Shown: positions 42,703 to 51,902, numbered from the stretch's first letter. The stretch: 64,000 bases of DNA from Mycolicibacterium nivoides (GCF_003855255.1 NZ_CP034072.1:6614753-6678752), one strand, 5' to 3'. Notes: generated by a model from the letters alone, not told the origin. Program-made: numbers and translations.

Positions 42703-43185
42703 CTACTCCGACTTGGCGTGAGCGGGCTGGGTCTGCTCGTTCTGGCTGGCCAGCCGCTCCAGCGGGGCCAGTGCGGTGGCGAGGGTGGTGAGGTCCTCCG
42801 GGCTCAGGTTGGCTAACCGGGCGGCCAGGTCGGCCCGACGCGCGGCCAGCGATTCGCGGTGCTGCACCAGTCCGCGTGGGGTGACCTCGACGAGGACGGC
42901 ACGCAGGTCGGAGGGGTCGCGAGACCGCTTGACCAGGCCGAGCTTCTCCAGCCGGCGGATCGCCACGGTGGTGGTCGGGGTGCGGACGCGCTCGCGGGCG
43001 GCCAGTTCGGTCATCCGGATCGGGCCCTGGTCGAGCAGGGTGAGCAGGATCGAGAGCTGGGCCAGCGTGAGCTCTCCGGCCGTGCCCTTGTTGGTATCGC
43101 CGCGGCGCAGCACCGAGAACACCTTGGAGAGAACGCGTTGCAGCTCCCCGGCCAGCTCTGTGACCTGTGAATCGGGCTCCACCAT
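42703..43185 (-). CDS. MarR family transcriptional regulator (Rv0042c-like)
   Basis: A 160-residue winged-helix regulator. The fold includes LTLAQLSILLTLLDQGPIRMTELAARERVRTPTTTVAIRRLEKLGLVKR (recognition helix around TPTTTVAIRRL), followed by the wing RSRDPSDLRAVLVEVTPRG. The ligand is unknown. The ATG at 43185 lies 8 nt after TAGACT (43194-43199). It follows the amino-acid ABC transporter genes on the same strand but seems to have its own promoter. Confidence 0.92.
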   Translation of the reverse strand: MVEPDSQVTELAGELQRVLSKVFSVLRRGDTNKGTAGELTLAQLSILLTLLDQGPIRMTELAARERVRTPTTTVAIRRLEKLGLVKRSRDPSDLRAVLVEVTPRGLVQHRESLAARRADLAARLANLSPEDLTTLATALAPLERLASQNEQTQPAHAKSE

Positions 43186-43193
43186 AATTCGCT

Positions 43194-43199
43194 AGTCTA
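43194..43199 (-). promoter_or_regulatory. -10 element TAGACT before the marR-type gene
   Basis: TAGACT ends 8 nt before the ATG; no Shine-Dalgarno sequence is visible. Confidence 0.4.
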
Positions 43200-43261
43200 A
43201 CCTGTCTGAGGCTGCCAGGTCGGCAGCTTGTGGGGTTTGGCGCTGGGCTTTCCCGTTGCCC

Positions 43262-43999
43262 TCACAGGACCTGCGACAGGAAGCGGCGCAGGCGATCTGT
43301 CTCGGCCGCTTCGAAGATCTGGTCGGGGGCGCCCGACTCGACCACTTTGCCGTGATCCATGAACACCACCGCGTCGGCGGTGGAACGGGCGAATCCCATC
43401 TCGTGGGTGACCGCCAGGATCGTCATCCCCTCGGCGGCCAGCTCGGCGATCAACTCCAGGATTCCCTTGACGAGCTCGGGGTCCAGCGCCGAGGTGGCCT
43501 CGTCGAAGAACATCACCTCCGGAGCCATGGCGAGCGCCCGCGCGATCGCCACGCGCTGCTGCTGGCCGCCCGACAGCGTGATCGGACGCACATCGGCCTT
43601 GTGCCGCAGACCAACCCGCTCCAGTTGCTCGAGCCCCAGCGTGCGGGCGTGGTCGGCGCTGAGCCCCTTGAGCTTGCGCGGTCCCAGGGTGACGTTGTCG
43701 AGAACGGTCTTGTGCGGGAACAGGTTGAACTGTTGGAAGACCATGCCGATGCGCTGGCGCAGCCGGTCGGGATTGTCGGCCAGCACCGACCGGCCGTCGA
43801 GCAGGATGTCGCCGCTGTCGGGTTCGTACAGGCGGTTGAGGGTGCGCAGCAGCGTCGATTTCCCGGAGCCGGACGGGCCGATGATGGCCGTCGTGGTGCC
43901 GGCGGGCACGTCCAGATCCACCCCGCGCAGTACCGCATTCGGCCCGAACGACAGGTGGATGTCCTTGGCGGCCAGCGCGACTGGCTGTGGTGCCGACAT
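43262..43999 (-). CDS. Polar amino acid ABC transporter, ATP-binding protein
   Basis: ABC ATPase of 245 residues of the GlnQ/HisP type. Walker A is GPSGSGKSTLLR near residue 42, the Q-loop is FQQFNLFPHKTV, the signature is LSGGQQQRVAIARAL, Walker B is EVMFFDEATSALDPE, and the switch His lies in AVTHEMGFAR. It starts in a TGATG overlap with the upstream binding-protein/permease gene, so the two form one transporter. The substrate is probably an amino acid such as glutamine or glutamate. Confidence 0.95.
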   Translation of the reverse strand: MSAPQPVALAAKDIHLSFGPNAVLRGVDLDVPAGTTTAIIGPSGSGKSTLLRTLNRLYEPDSGDILLDGRSVLADNPDRLRQRIGMVFQQFNLFPHKTVLDNVTLGPRKLKGLSADHARTLGLEQLERVGLRHKADVRPITLSGGQQQRVAIARALAMAPEVMFFDEATSALDPELVKGILELIAELAAEGMTILAVTHEMGFARSTADAVVFMDHGKVVESGAPDQIFEAAETDRLRRFLSQVL

Positions 44000-45780
44000 C
44001 AGATCATCTCCTGGTTGGTCACCGCGGGCAGGGGATCTTCCTCAGCCGGCGGGCGACCTCTGCGCAGCCGGTTGTCGACGAAGTTCACCAGATGGGTCAG
44101 CGGGATGGTCAGCAGCAGATAGAACAGTCCGGCTGCCACCAGCGGTGACAGGTTTCCGGTCTGCGCGTTGAGATCTCGGCCCACCTGGAACAGTTCCCGC
44201 TGGCTGGCCACCAGGCCGAGGAAGTACACCAGCGACGAGGCTTTGAGCAGCGAGATGAACTGGTTCATGAGCGCCGGCAGCACCCGCCGGATGCCCTGTG
44301 GCACGACGACCAGCCGCATGGACGAGGCGTAGCTGAAGCCCAGGGCGCGTGAGGCTTCCAGCTGCCCGGGCTCCACGCTCTGGATGCCCGAGCGGAAGAT
44401 CTCCCCGACGTAGGCCGCTGCCATCAGCCCGAGCGCCGCGATGCCGAGGGGGTAGGGGCTGTTGCCGGTGAGCGATCCGACCACGGGGCCGATGCCCAGG
44501 CCGATCAGCAGGATGATCACCACTTCGGGCAGTCCGCGGAAGATGTCGGTGTACACCCGGGCCGGCCAGCGCAGCCACCGGGACCGCGAGATACCCGCCA
44601 CTGCCAGGACCATCCCGAGTACCAGCCCGATGACGCTGGCGCACACGGTCAGGATGAGCGTGTTGGGCAGGCCCGTGCGTAGCAGGTCGGGGATGGCCTG
44701 CTTGTAGAGATCCCAGTCCAGGAAGGAGTCCGCCAGTTGCGCCAGTGTCGATTTGGGCGCCACCGGGGCTCCGGCGGCGGGTTTCTCCTTGGCGGCGGCG
44801 ATGGCGGCGAAATCAGGCAGCTGGGGAACCGGTGCGGCCTTGGAGCCGGGCTTCCAGCCGGGCGGCAGTGCGCGCGGCACCCAGTCGGAGTACAGCCGGG
44901 CCCAGGTGCCGTCGGCGATCACGGCGTCCAATCCGGAGTTGAGCGCGTCGATCAGCGGCTGGTTCTCCTTGGCCACCGCCCACGCCACGAAATTGTCCAG
45001 GCTGAAGGTGTTTTCGATGATCTGCGCCGGGTCACCGGGCTGCACCGTGCCCGAGGCCTGCTGCGACGGGGCCACCCAGGCGTCGATCTGGCGGGTCTTG
45101 AGGCTGGCGTAGACGGTGTTGTAGTCGGGGAACTTCACCGGCTGCAGGTGCAGCGTGTCGATGACGTAGGCCTCCTGCACCGTGCCCTGCACCACCCCGA
45201 TGCGTTGTCCGGGGGCGAGCTGGCCGAATCCGGTGATCGGTGAGCCGGTCGGAACCACGAGCGAGAAGTAACCGAAGTCGTAGCCGTTGGTGAAGCCGAC
45301 GGTGCGTCTGCGGGCGTCGGTGGTGGTGATCGACGAGGACGCCACGTCGAAGCGCCGGGAAGCGGTTTGGGCCAGCAGCCCCGAGAAGTCGGTGCCGACG
45401 AAGTTGATCCGCAGGCCGAGCTTGTCGGCGATGGCGCGCAGGAGCTCGTTGTCGAAACCGGTGAACTGTCCGGCCGAGTTGATGCAGATACTGGGCGGTG
45501 CGTCCGACAGCGTGCCGACGGTGAGCACCCCGGGGGTCCCCAGGCCGAGGTTCTCGGCCCGGGTCGTGTTCAGCGGGGCGACGGTGGCGGTCGTGTACTT
45601 GTCGGCGCCGGGCCCGGTGGCCGCGGCGGCAAGGTTGGTGGGCAGCGCACTGGCGCTGTCCACGCCGGGGGGAGCGCATTGGTCGACGTCCGCGCCCGCC
45701 GGCGCCGCCCACACCAGCCCGAGCAGGATCAGGACCGTGGTCAGCAGCGCGGCCGATCGTCTGGCGTCCATCTGTTGCAA
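43999..45780 (-). CDS. Fused amino acid-binding protein and ABC permease
   Basis: One 593-residue polypeptide combines two transporter parts. After a signal peptide (1-31) comes a solute-binding domain of the SBP_bac_3 family (about 75-300; GVLTVGTLSDAPPSICINSAGQ, FDVASSSITTTDARRRTVGFTNGYDFGYFSLVV). A Pro/Ala linker leads to a GlnP-like permease (about 350-580) with the EAA loop EASRALGFSYASSMRLVVVPQGIRR. Such fusions are known in Gram-positives and tether the binding protein to the channel. It overlaps the ATPase gene by one base. M. tuberculosis has no counterpart at this locus. Confidence 0.94.
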   Translation of the reverse strand: MQQMDARRSAALLTTVLILLGLVWAAPAGADVDQCAPPGVDSASALPTNLAAAATGPGADKYTTATVAPLNTTRAENLGLGTPGVLTVGTLSDAPPSICINSAGQFTGFDNELLRAIADKLGLRINFVGTDFSGLLAQTASRRFDVASSSITTTDARRRTVGFTNGYDFGYFSLVVPTGSPITGFGQLAPGQRIGVVQGTVQEAYVIDTLHLQPVKFPDYNTVYASLKTRQIDAWVAPSQQASGTVQPGDPAQIIENTFSLDNFVAWAVAKENQPLIDALNSGLDAVIADGTWARLYSDWVPRALPPGWKPGSKAAPVPQLPDFAAIAAAKEKPAAGAPVAPKSTLAQLADSFLDWDLYKQAIPDLLRTGLPNTLILTVCASVIGLVLGMVLAVAGISRSRWLRWPARVYTDIFRGLPEVVIILLIGLGIGPVVGSLTGNSPYPLGIAALGLMAAAYVGEIFRSGIQSVEPGQLEASRALGFSYASSMRLVVVPQGIRRVLPALMNQFISLLKASSLVYFLGLVASQRELFQVGRDLNAQTGNLSPLVAAGLFYLLLTIPLTHLVNFVDNRLRRGRPPAEEDPLPAVTNQEMI

Positions 45781-45816
45781 CCTAGTGGGCGGACGCCCGG
45801 CGATCAGGGATTCCGC

Positions 45817-46482
45817 TCAAGGGGACCGCAAGTCGCCGAGCACTCCGCGTCGGGTGAGCTCGGCGATCATGATCTCCGCCATCCGGTCGGCGCGCTCGGT
45901 GCAGGCCTTCCGGGCCGCCTCGGGGTCGCGGGCGTGAATGGCGGCGGTTTCCTCCTCGTAGCCGGCGAGAAACTCGGCCTTGGCCTTCGGGTAACTGATC
46001 CAGAACTCCGATGGCGCGAAGCTCTTGCCGGCGCGGATGGTGGCGTGCAGGCGAGGTCCCGCGTACTCGTCGTTGATCGAGTCGCGGAAGACCCAGCAGG
46101 CCTCCTGGAAGGTCTTGGTGTCCTTTGCTGAACGCATCACGCGCAACGTGTCATCGAGATGGGCGATGATGCGCGGGGTCGGGTTTGTGGCGCAGCGAGC
46201 CGAGGCGATGCCGTTGAGAATCCCGTACAACTCGTGGTGCTCCGCCACGGTCGCTTCGTCGAATCGGGAGACGAATGCGCCGCGGTGGTACCGCGTCGAC
46301 AGGATTCCGTCGTGCTCGAGCTGGACCACCGCCTCCTGGATCGGGACGCGGCTCAGCCCGAGGTCACGGACGATCTCGTTGCGGTCGATGCGGTCCCCGG
46401 ACCGCAGCTTGCCCGTCATCACCAGGTTGATGATGTGCGTGACAACCTGGTCCTTCTCCTTGACCCCGTAGTTTTTCGGCAC
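45817..46482 (-). CDS. GntR family (FadR/FCD) regulator (Rv0043c-like)
   Basis: A 221-residue GntR regulator. The N-terminal winged helix ([45 protein letters not shown]) precedes an FCD-type helical ligand domain (about 80-215). The frame is open to 46872. The GTG at 46482 is chosen because GGGGGAG lies about 9 nt upstream and the protein then starts [11 protein letters not shown] before the helix-turn-helix. It follows the LLM oxidoreductase gene after a 103-nt gap and may regulate that cluster; the effector is unknown. Confidence 0.9.
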   Translation of the reverse strand: MPKNYGVKEKDQVVTHIINLVMTGKLRSGDRIDRNEIVRDLGLSRVPIQEAVVQLEHDGILSTRYHRGAFVSRFDEATVAEHHELYGILNGIASARCATNPTPRIIAHLDDTLRVMRSAKDTKTFQEACWVFRDSINDEYAGPRLHATIRAGKSFAPSEFWISYPKAKAEFLAGYEEETAAIHARDPEAARKACTERADRMAEIMIAELTRRGVLGDLRSP

Positions 46483-46585
46483 CCTTGTTAGCTCCCCCTT
46501 TGAGTTGGGACGCACACCCCCCGTGCGTTGGCGATGCGCAAGTTTCTCACGGGTGGCTCCAAAGGGTGAAGCGAGTGGCCTCAGC

Positions 46586-47410
46586 TCATCCGCTGAACTT
46601 TGCGTGGCGCCCGTCGCGCCACCGGCAGAGCGCCTCGGCAGCGGTGAGGTCGTAGTCCGGTCCGTTGACGCCGACGGTGACGATGCTGACGCCCAGGTCG
46701 GCCAGTGCGTCGGCCTCGGCGAGCATGGTGTCGATCCCGCCGGTCTCCTGCACTCCGGCCGAGCGTTGCACGGTGGACGGATCGCGGCCGGTGGTGGCGC
46801 AGTGCTCGGCGAGCACCGCTGCCTTACCGGGGTAGGTGTTGCGGTCGACGAACGCATGCCAGATGTGGGCATGTTCTGCCACCAGGCGCAGTGTCTTGCG
46901 TTCGCCCTGGCCGCCGATCAGGATCGGGATCTCCCGGGTGGGAGCCGGGTTGAGCTTGGCCAGCCGCGCCTCGATGCGGGGCAGCGCTTGGGCCAGGTCG
47001 TCCAGGCGGCTGCCCGCGGTGCCGAATTCGTACCCGTACTCGTCGTAATCCTTTTGTTTCCAGCCACTTCCGATGCCCAGGATGAGCCGGCCATCGGAGA
47101 TGTGATCGACGGTGCGGGCCATGTCGGCCAGCAGTTCGGGGTTGCGGTAGGAGTTGCAACTCACCAGCGCGCCAATCTCGATGCGCGAGGTCTGTTCGGC
47201 CCAGGCGCCCAGCATCGTCCAACATTCGTAGTGCGCGCCGTCGGGATCGCCGTAGAGCGGGAAGAAGTGGTCCCAGTTGAAGGCGATGTCGACGCCGATG
47301 TCCTCACAGCGGCGCACCGCATCGCGGATATGGCTGTACGTGGGGGAGTGCTGCGGCTGCAGTTGTACACCGATGCGGATGGGATGGCTCACATTTCCGA
47401 GCCTACTCAC
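46586..47410 (-). CDS. LLM-class F420-dependent oxidoreductase (Rv0044c-like)
   Basis: A 274-residue luciferase-like (TIM-barrel) oxidoreductase, probably using coenzyme F420. It has [19 protein letters not shown] near the N-terminus, [49 protein letters not shown] and [21 protein letters not shown], all typical of the family. The GTG at 47410 overlaps the stop of the GMC gene (GTGA); a second in-frame GTG at 47392 is a credible alternative. The substrate is unknown. Confidence 0.92.
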   Translation of the reverse strand: MSRLGNVSHPIRIGVQLQPQHSPTYSHIRDAVRRCEDIGVDIAFNWDHFFPLYGDPDGAHYECWTMLGAWAEQTSRIEIGALVSCNSYRNPELLADMARTVDHISDGRLILGIGSGWKQKDYDEYGYEFGTAGSRLDDLAQALPRIEARLAKLNPAPTREIPILIGGQGERKTLRLVAEHAHIWHAFVDRNTYPGKAAVLAEHCATTGRDPSTVQRSAGVQETGGIDTMLAEADALADLGVSIVTVGVNGPDYDLTAAEALCRWRDGRHAKFSG

Positions 47411-48975
47411 GCGGTCTGCTCGATGAACTCGGCACAGCGTTCGCCGATCATGATGGCCGGAGCGTTGGTGTTGGCCCGCGGGATGCGGGGCAGCGCGGAG
47501 GCGTCGGCTACCCGTAGTCCTGAAACGCCACGGACCCGCAACTTCTCGTCCAGCACGCTGTCGTCGCCCGGCCCCATGGCGGCCGTGCCCGCCGGGTGCC
47601 CTGTCACGCAGACGTTCCCGCGGATCCAGCGACGCAGTTCCTCGTTGCTGTGTACCTCGGGGCCCGGGTTGATCTCGGCGGCAACGGCCTCGGCGAGCGG
47701 TGCCGTCGAAACGATCTCACGGGTACGGCGTACCGCCCGCACGAAGGCCTCGAGATCGGCGGCATCGTCGAAGGTGTTGAGCCGGATGGCCGGAGCGGTA
47801 CCGGGATCGGCGGAGCGGACCAATACGCTGCCGCGGCTGGCCGGTGTCCACAGGGACTGCAGGATGCTGATCGCAGGCCGCGGATGGCGGTCGACGTCGA
47901 ATCCGCTCGCATACATCGGCGCGAAGATGAGCTGGAAGTCCGGGGCGCCGAGTTCCGGGGCGGTGCGGATGTGGGCGACGGCCTCCATCAGATTGCTGGC
48001 CAGCATGCCGGTGCGACGGAACAGCCACTGCAGCAGCCAGCGGGGATTCGCGGCGTCGGCCAGCCCGCGGAACCCGGGCGCCAACTCCCAGTTCATGAAC
48101 GTCGCGGGGTGATCGGTGAGGTTGCCGCCGACATCCGGGCTGTCGACCAGCGGCTTGATCCCCACCGTGCGCAGGTGCTCGGCAGGTCCGATACCGGACA
48201 GCTGTAGTAGCTGTGGGGTACCGAATGCCCCTGCGCTGAGCACGATCTCGCGTCTGGCCCGGGCGAGGTGGTCACCACCGCGGCGGGTGTACTGCACGGC
48301 CACGGCCCGTCCGCCCTCGAGGACGATCCGCTGCACCAGCGTGCCGGTGAGCACCGTGAGGTTGGCCTGGTGCCGGGCCGGGTTCAGGTAGGCGCGGGCG
48401 GTGTTGAACCGCCGGCCCTGCCACACCGTCACCGGTGAGATCGCGGCGCCGTCCAGATCGGGGCCGCCGACGTCCTCGTTGGCGGCCACTCCGGTGGCCC
48501 GGGCCGCGGCCACGAACCGGGTCGAGGTCTCGTCGGGGTTGGCCGCGCGGGTGACGCGCACCGGGCCGTCGGTGCCGTGGTCGGGTCCGCCGAGATAGTG
48601 GGATTCGATGCGACGGAACACCGGGGCGACGTCATCCCAGGACCATCCGGGCAGCTGCCAATCGTCGTAGTCGGACCGGGTGCCGCGGACCCACACCATG
48701 GCGTTCATGGAACTGGTGCCGCCGAGGACGCGGCCACGCGGCTGGGGGATGGCCCGGTCCATGAGGTTCGGTTCCGGTTCGGCGACGAAACCCCAGTCGG
48801 TGGAGCCACCGATCTGAGATCCGTAGGCCAGCGGCGCCTGCACGGCCAGCTTGCGGTCGGAACCGCCTGCTTCCAGCAGCAGTACCGTGCGCTCCGGGAG
48901 TCGTTCGGCGAGGCGCGCTGCCACAGCGCATCCCGCCGAACCGGCTCCGATCACGATGAAGTCGTATTCCGTCAT
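47407..48975 (-). CDS. GMC family oxidoreductase (choline dehydrogenase-like)
   Basis: FAD-dependent GMC oxidoreductase of 522 residues. The dinucleotide-binding site is VIGAGSAGCAVAARLAE near residue 8, GMC signature 1 is GRVLGGTSSMNAMVWVRG, signature 2 is GAFGTPQLLQLSGIGP, and the active-site His lies in VTGHPAGTAAMG. It resembles alcohol/choline-dehydrogenase-type enzymes; the substrate is unknown. The ATG at 48975 starts MTEYDFIVIGAG. It lies between the Rv0045c-like and Rv0044c-like genes, which are adjacent in M. tuberculosis, so it is an insertion into that operon. Confidence 0.94.
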   Translation of the reverse strand: MTEYDFIVIGAGSAGCAVAARLAERLPERTVLLLEAGGSDRKLAVQAPLAYGSQIGGSTDWGFVAEPEPNLMDRAIPQPRGRVLGGTSSMNAMVWVRGTRSDYDDWQLPGWSWDDVAPVFRRIESHYLGGPDHGTDGPVRVTRAANPDETSTRFVAAARATGVAANEDVGGPDLDGAAISPVTVWQGRRFNTARAYLNPARHQANLTVLTGTLVQRIVLEGGRAVAVQYTRRGGDHLARARREIVLSAGAFGTPQLLQLSGIGPAEHLRTVGIKPLVDSPDVGGNLTDHPATFMNWELAPGFRGLADAANPRWLLQWLFRRTGMLASNLMEAVAHIRTAPELGAPDFQLIFAPMYASGFDVDRHPRPAISILQSLWTPASRGSVLVRSADPGTAPAIRLNTFDDAADLEAFVRAVRRTREIVSTAPLAEAVAAEINPGPEVHSNEELRRWIRGNVCVTGHPAGTAAMGPGDDSVLDEKLRVRGVSGLRVADASALPRIPRANTNAPAIMIGERCAEFIEQTA

Positions 48976-48998
48976 GCTGTTGTCCGCGCGGCTTCGGG

Positions 48999-49898
48999 TC
49001 AGCCCAGAAGACCGCGCAGTATCTCGACCAGCTTGGCCGGCTGATCGCCCTGTACGGAGTGCCCGGAGTCGGCCACGACGTGGGTGCGCTGGAAGCCGGG
49101 CGCGGAGCGGGCGAAGGTGTCGGCATCCTCGTCGTTGACGAAGAACGAGTTGGCGCCGCGGATCAGGGTGGTGGGCATGGTGATCGAGGGCACGTCGTCC
49201 CACAGGCCCTCAAACCCATCACCCTTGCGGAACGAGTCGTACCGCCATGTCCAGGTGCCGTCATCGAGTTGTTTGGAATTGTGGAAGACGCCGCGCCGCA
49301 ACGACTTCGGATCCCGGTTGGGGGCGGCGGCGACGGTCAGGTCGAGCATGGCCTGGAACGTCGGGAAGGTGCGGTGCTCCTGTACCAGGGCGACGGTGCC
49401 CATCTGGGCTTTGGTCATCTCGTTGTGCCGCTCGGGTGCCGACGGGGTGACGTCGACGAGTGCGAGTTCGGGTACCAGTCGGGGTTCGGTCGCCGCGATC
49501 CGCAGCGCAGTCAGGCCGCCCAGCGACATGCCGACCACCAGTCGGGGATTGGGAGCGTGTGTCTCGAGCACCGGAATCAGGCTCGCCGCATTGAGTTTCG
49601 GGCCGTAGTCACCGTCCTCGCGCCAGGCAGAACGGCCATGGCCGGGCAGGTCGACGGCCAGGGCAGGCTCGCCGAGGCCCAGGATCACGGTGTCCCAGGT
49701 GTGGGCGTTCTGCCCGCCGCCGTGCAGGAACACGATCCGCGGGGCGTCGGTGCCGAACTTCAGCGCGCTGATCGGCCCGTGCTCGATGCGCTCGACCGGC
49801 GGGATCGCGGTTGCGCCGATCTGTTCGGCGTTCTCGTGCAGCAGGCCGAACTCGTCAAGCCCGAGTAGTTCGTCATCGGAGATCTGGGGGTTGGCCAC
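48999..49898 (-). CDS. Alpha/beta hydrolase (Rv0045c-like esterase)
   Basis: A 299-residue alpha/beta hydrolase. The oxyanion loop is FLHGGGQNAHTW, the nucleophile elbow VVGMSLGGLTA (Ser near residue 123), and the catalytic His lies in VADSGHSVQGDQP near the C-terminus. Rv0045c acts as an esterase on short-chain esters. The GTG at 49898 lies 6 nt after TAGGGT (49905-49910), so the transcript may be leaderless. It heads the hydrolase-GMC-LLM(-GntR) series and is separated from ino1 by a long palindrome. Confidence 0.93.
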   Translation of the reverse strand: MANPQISDDELLGLDEFGLLHENAEQIGATAIPPVERIEHGPISALKFGTDAPRIVFLHGGGQNAHTWDTVILGLGEPALAVDLPGHGRSAWREDGDYGPKLNAASLIPVLETHAPNPRLVVGMSLGGLTALRIAATEPRLVPELALVDVTPSAPERHNEMTKAQMGTVALVQEHRTFPTFQAMLDLTVAAAPNRDPKSLRRGVFHNSKQLDDGTWTWRYDSFRKGDGFEGLWDDVPSITMPTTLIRGANSFFVNDEDADTFARSAPGFQRTHVVADSGHSVQGDQPAKLVEILRGLLG

Positions 49899-49904
49899 AC
49901 CGGG

Positions 49905-49910
49905 ACCCTA
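49905..49910 (-). promoter_or_regulatory. -10 element TAGGGT before the Rv0045c-like hydrolase
   Basis: TAGGGT on the minus strand ends 6 nt before the GTG. Confidence 0.35.
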
Positions 49911-49921
49911 ACCCGTAAACG

Positions 49922-49974
49922 ACTCTGCGCCCAGGGCGTAATCGTGCGAGAAGCACACGCCCTGAGCGCAGAGT
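49922..49974. repeat. Long imperfect palindrome, probable ino1 terminator or REP-like element
   Basis: Arms ACTCTGCGCCCAGGGCGT (49922-49939) and ACGCCCTGAGCGCAGAGT (49957-49974) pair at 17 of 18 positions around a 17-nt loop. It begins 15 nt after the ino1 stop and lies just upstream of the next gene's promoter. Besides termination, its size and symmetry would fit a dispersed palindromic element. Confidence 0.75.
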
Positions 49975-49988
49975 GAAAGAGAAGAAAA

Positions 49989-51080
49989 CTAGCCCTCGAT
50001 GAAGGTCTCCAGCTCGACGCGCGCGACATCGTCGGCGATCTGCTTGGGCGGGCTCTTCATCAGATAGGCCGAGGCCGCCTCGATGGGGCCGCCGATGCCG
50101 CGGTCCTTGGCGATCTTGGCGGCGCGCACCGCGTCGATGATGACGCCGGCCGAGTTCGGCGAGTCCCACACCTCGAGCTTGTACTCCAGGTTCAGCGGCA
50201 CGTCACCGAAGGCGCGGCCTTCCAGGCGCACGTAGGCCCACTTGCGGTCGTCGAGCCACGCGACGTGGTCGGACGGGCCGATGTGGACGTTCTTGTCCTC
50301 GACCTTGCCGGCCAGCGAGCCGGTCAGGTTGGAGGTGACGGCCTGGGTCTTGGAGACCTTCTTGGACTCCAGGCGCGAGCGCTCCAGCATGTTCAGGAAG
50401 TCCATGTTGCCGCCGACGTTGAGCTGGTAGGTGCGGTCCAGCGTGACGCCGCGATCCTCGAACAGCTTGGCCATGACGCGGTGGGTGATGGTGGCGCCGA
50501 CCTGGCTCTTGATGTCGTCGCCGACGATCGGGACACCGGCGTCCTCGAACTTCTTGGCCCACACCGGATCGGAGGCGATGAACACCGGAAGCGCATTGAC
50601 GAAGGCCACGCCCGCGTCGATGGCGCACTGGGCGTAGAACTTGTCGGCCTCTTCGGAGCCCACCGGCAGGTACGAGACCAGCACGTCGACCTTGGCGTCC
50701 TTGAGCGCCTTGACCACGTCGACGGGCTCGAAGTCGGAGATCTCGATGGTGTCGGCGTAGTACTTGCCGATGCCGTCGAGGGTCGGGCCGCGCTGCACCG
50801 TCACGTTGGTCGGCGGCACGTCGGCGATCTTGATGGTGTTGTTCTCGGAGGCGAAGATGGCCTCGGACAGGTCGAAGCCGACCTTCTTGGCGTCCACGTC
50901 GAACGCGGCCACGAACTTCACGTCACGAACGTGGTACGGGCCGAACTTCACGTGCATCAGGCCCGGCACAGTCGTGTTCTCGTCGGCGTTGTGGTAGTAC
51001 TGCACGCCCTGGACCAGGGACGATGCGCAGTTACCGACGCCGACAATGGCGACCCGGATTTCTCCTGCGTGCTCAGACAT
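49989..51080 (-). CDS. ino1: Myo-inositol-3-phosphate synthase
   Basis: Converts glucose 6-phosphate to inositol 3-phosphate, feeding phosphatidylinositol, PIM/LAM and mycothiol synthesis. It has 363 residues, an N-terminal NAD-binding [16 protein letters not shown], and the synthase core with [40 protein letters not shown] and [11 protein letters not shown], which carries catalytic Lys residues. It closely matches Rv0046c. It lies 57 nt downstream of a PadR-type regulator gene and is probably co-transcribed with it. Confidence 0.97.
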   Translation of the reverse strand: MSEHAGEIRVAIVGVGNCASSLVQGVQYYHNADENTTVPGLMHVKFGPYHVRDVKFVAAFDVDAKKVGFDLSEAIFASENNTIKIADVPPTNVTVQRGPTLDGIGKYYADTIEISDFEPVDVVKALKDAKVDVLVSYLPVGSEEADKFYAQCAIDAGVAFVNALPVFIASDPVWAKKFEDAGVPIVGDDIKSQVGATITHRVMAKLFEDRGVTLDRTYQLNVGGNMDFLNMLERSRLESKKVSKTQAVTSNLTGSLAGKVEDKNVHIGPSDHVAWLDDRKWAYVRLEGRAFGDVPLNLEYKLEVWDSPNSAGVIIDAVRAAKIAKDRGIGGPIEAASAYLMKSPPKQIADDVARVELETFIEG

Positions 51081-51137
51081 GGACGATCTCCTTACTCGTT
51101 CTGTGTGCTCGGCCTGGGGCCATGTGCGGGGCAGTGC

Positions 51138-51683
51138 TCATGTGTTTTCCGAGCGTCCCTGCGCCGAACGTTCGGCTGCGATCAACTCGTTGAGCCATTT
51201 GACTTCTCGTTCACTGGACTCCAGGCCCAGCTGGTGCAGCTGACGGGTGTACCGGTCGAACGAACTGCTGGCCCGCGCCACGGCTTCACGCAGACCTTCC
51301 CGGCGTTCCTCCACCTGACGACGCCGCCCCTCCAGGATTCGCATCCTGGCCTCGGCCGGGGTGCGGTTGAAGAAGGCGAGGTGGACACCGAACCCGTCGT
51401 CGGAGAAGTTCTGTGGCCCCGTATCGGCGACCAACTCGGTGAATCGCTGCTTGCCGGCATCGGTCAGCTGGTAGACACGCCGAGCCCTGCGCACCTTGGT
51501 CGGTCCCAAGGGTGCGGCGTCCTCGACGATCAGGCCGTCAGCCTGCATGCGACGTAATGCCGGGTAGAGCGAGCCGTACGAGAACGCTCTGAACGCCCCC
51601 AACAGACCCGTCAATCGCTTGCGCAGCTCATAGCCGTGCATGGGTGACTCGAGCAAGAGACCCAGAACTGCGAGCTCAAGCAT
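51138..51683 (-). CDS. PadR family transcriptional regulator (Rv0047c-like)
   Basis: A 181-residue PadR regulator. The winged helix is at the N-terminus (LELAVLGLLLESPMHGYELRKRLTG, then FSYGSLYPALRRMQADGLI) and a Vir_C-like C-terminal helical domain follows (about 95-175). The ATG at 51683 is preferred over the upstream GTG 51692 because AAAGGGG lies 8 nt before it. The palindrome in its promoter region is a likely operator, suggesting autoregulation and control of ino1. Confidence 0.93.
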   Translation of the reverse strand: MLELAVLGLLLESPMHGYELRKRLTGLLGAFRAFSYGSLYPALRRMQADGLIVEDAAPLGPTKVRRARRVYQLTDAGKQRFTELVADTGPQNFSDDGFGVHLAFFNRTPAEARMRILEGRRRQVEERREGLREAVARASSSFDRYTRQLHQLGLESSEREVKWLNELIAAERSAQGRSENT

Positions 51684-51741
51684 CAAGACCACCCCTTTCG
51701 ACAGATCAGATGGAATTGATCGCTACGACGGATCAACACCT

Positions 51742-51777
51742 CGCCAAACTGTATCGCGCCGATATATTTGGCGCCAA
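51742..51777. promoter_or_regulatory. Palindromic operator overlapping the padR-ino1 promoter
   Basis: Inverted repeat CGCCAAA (51742-51748) and TTTGGCG (51767-51773), with inner arms TATCG (51752-51756) and CGATA (51760-51764). It overlaps a second perfect palindrome TTGGCGCCAA (51768-51777). On the minus strand a promoter TTGGCG - 18 nt - TACAGT lies within it. PadR proteins bind such AT-containing dyads near their own genes. Confidence 0.55.
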
Positions 51778-51902
51778 GTGAATGCCGATGATCACGCTGG
51801 AGTGGTTGCCGGACGCGAGCGTCATGCCGGTATGGCAAAGGCAGCCTGAACAGCGCCTACGGTGGCCCGGAAGGGACGACGGCAGCTCAGGGCAGCGCCG
51901 GC

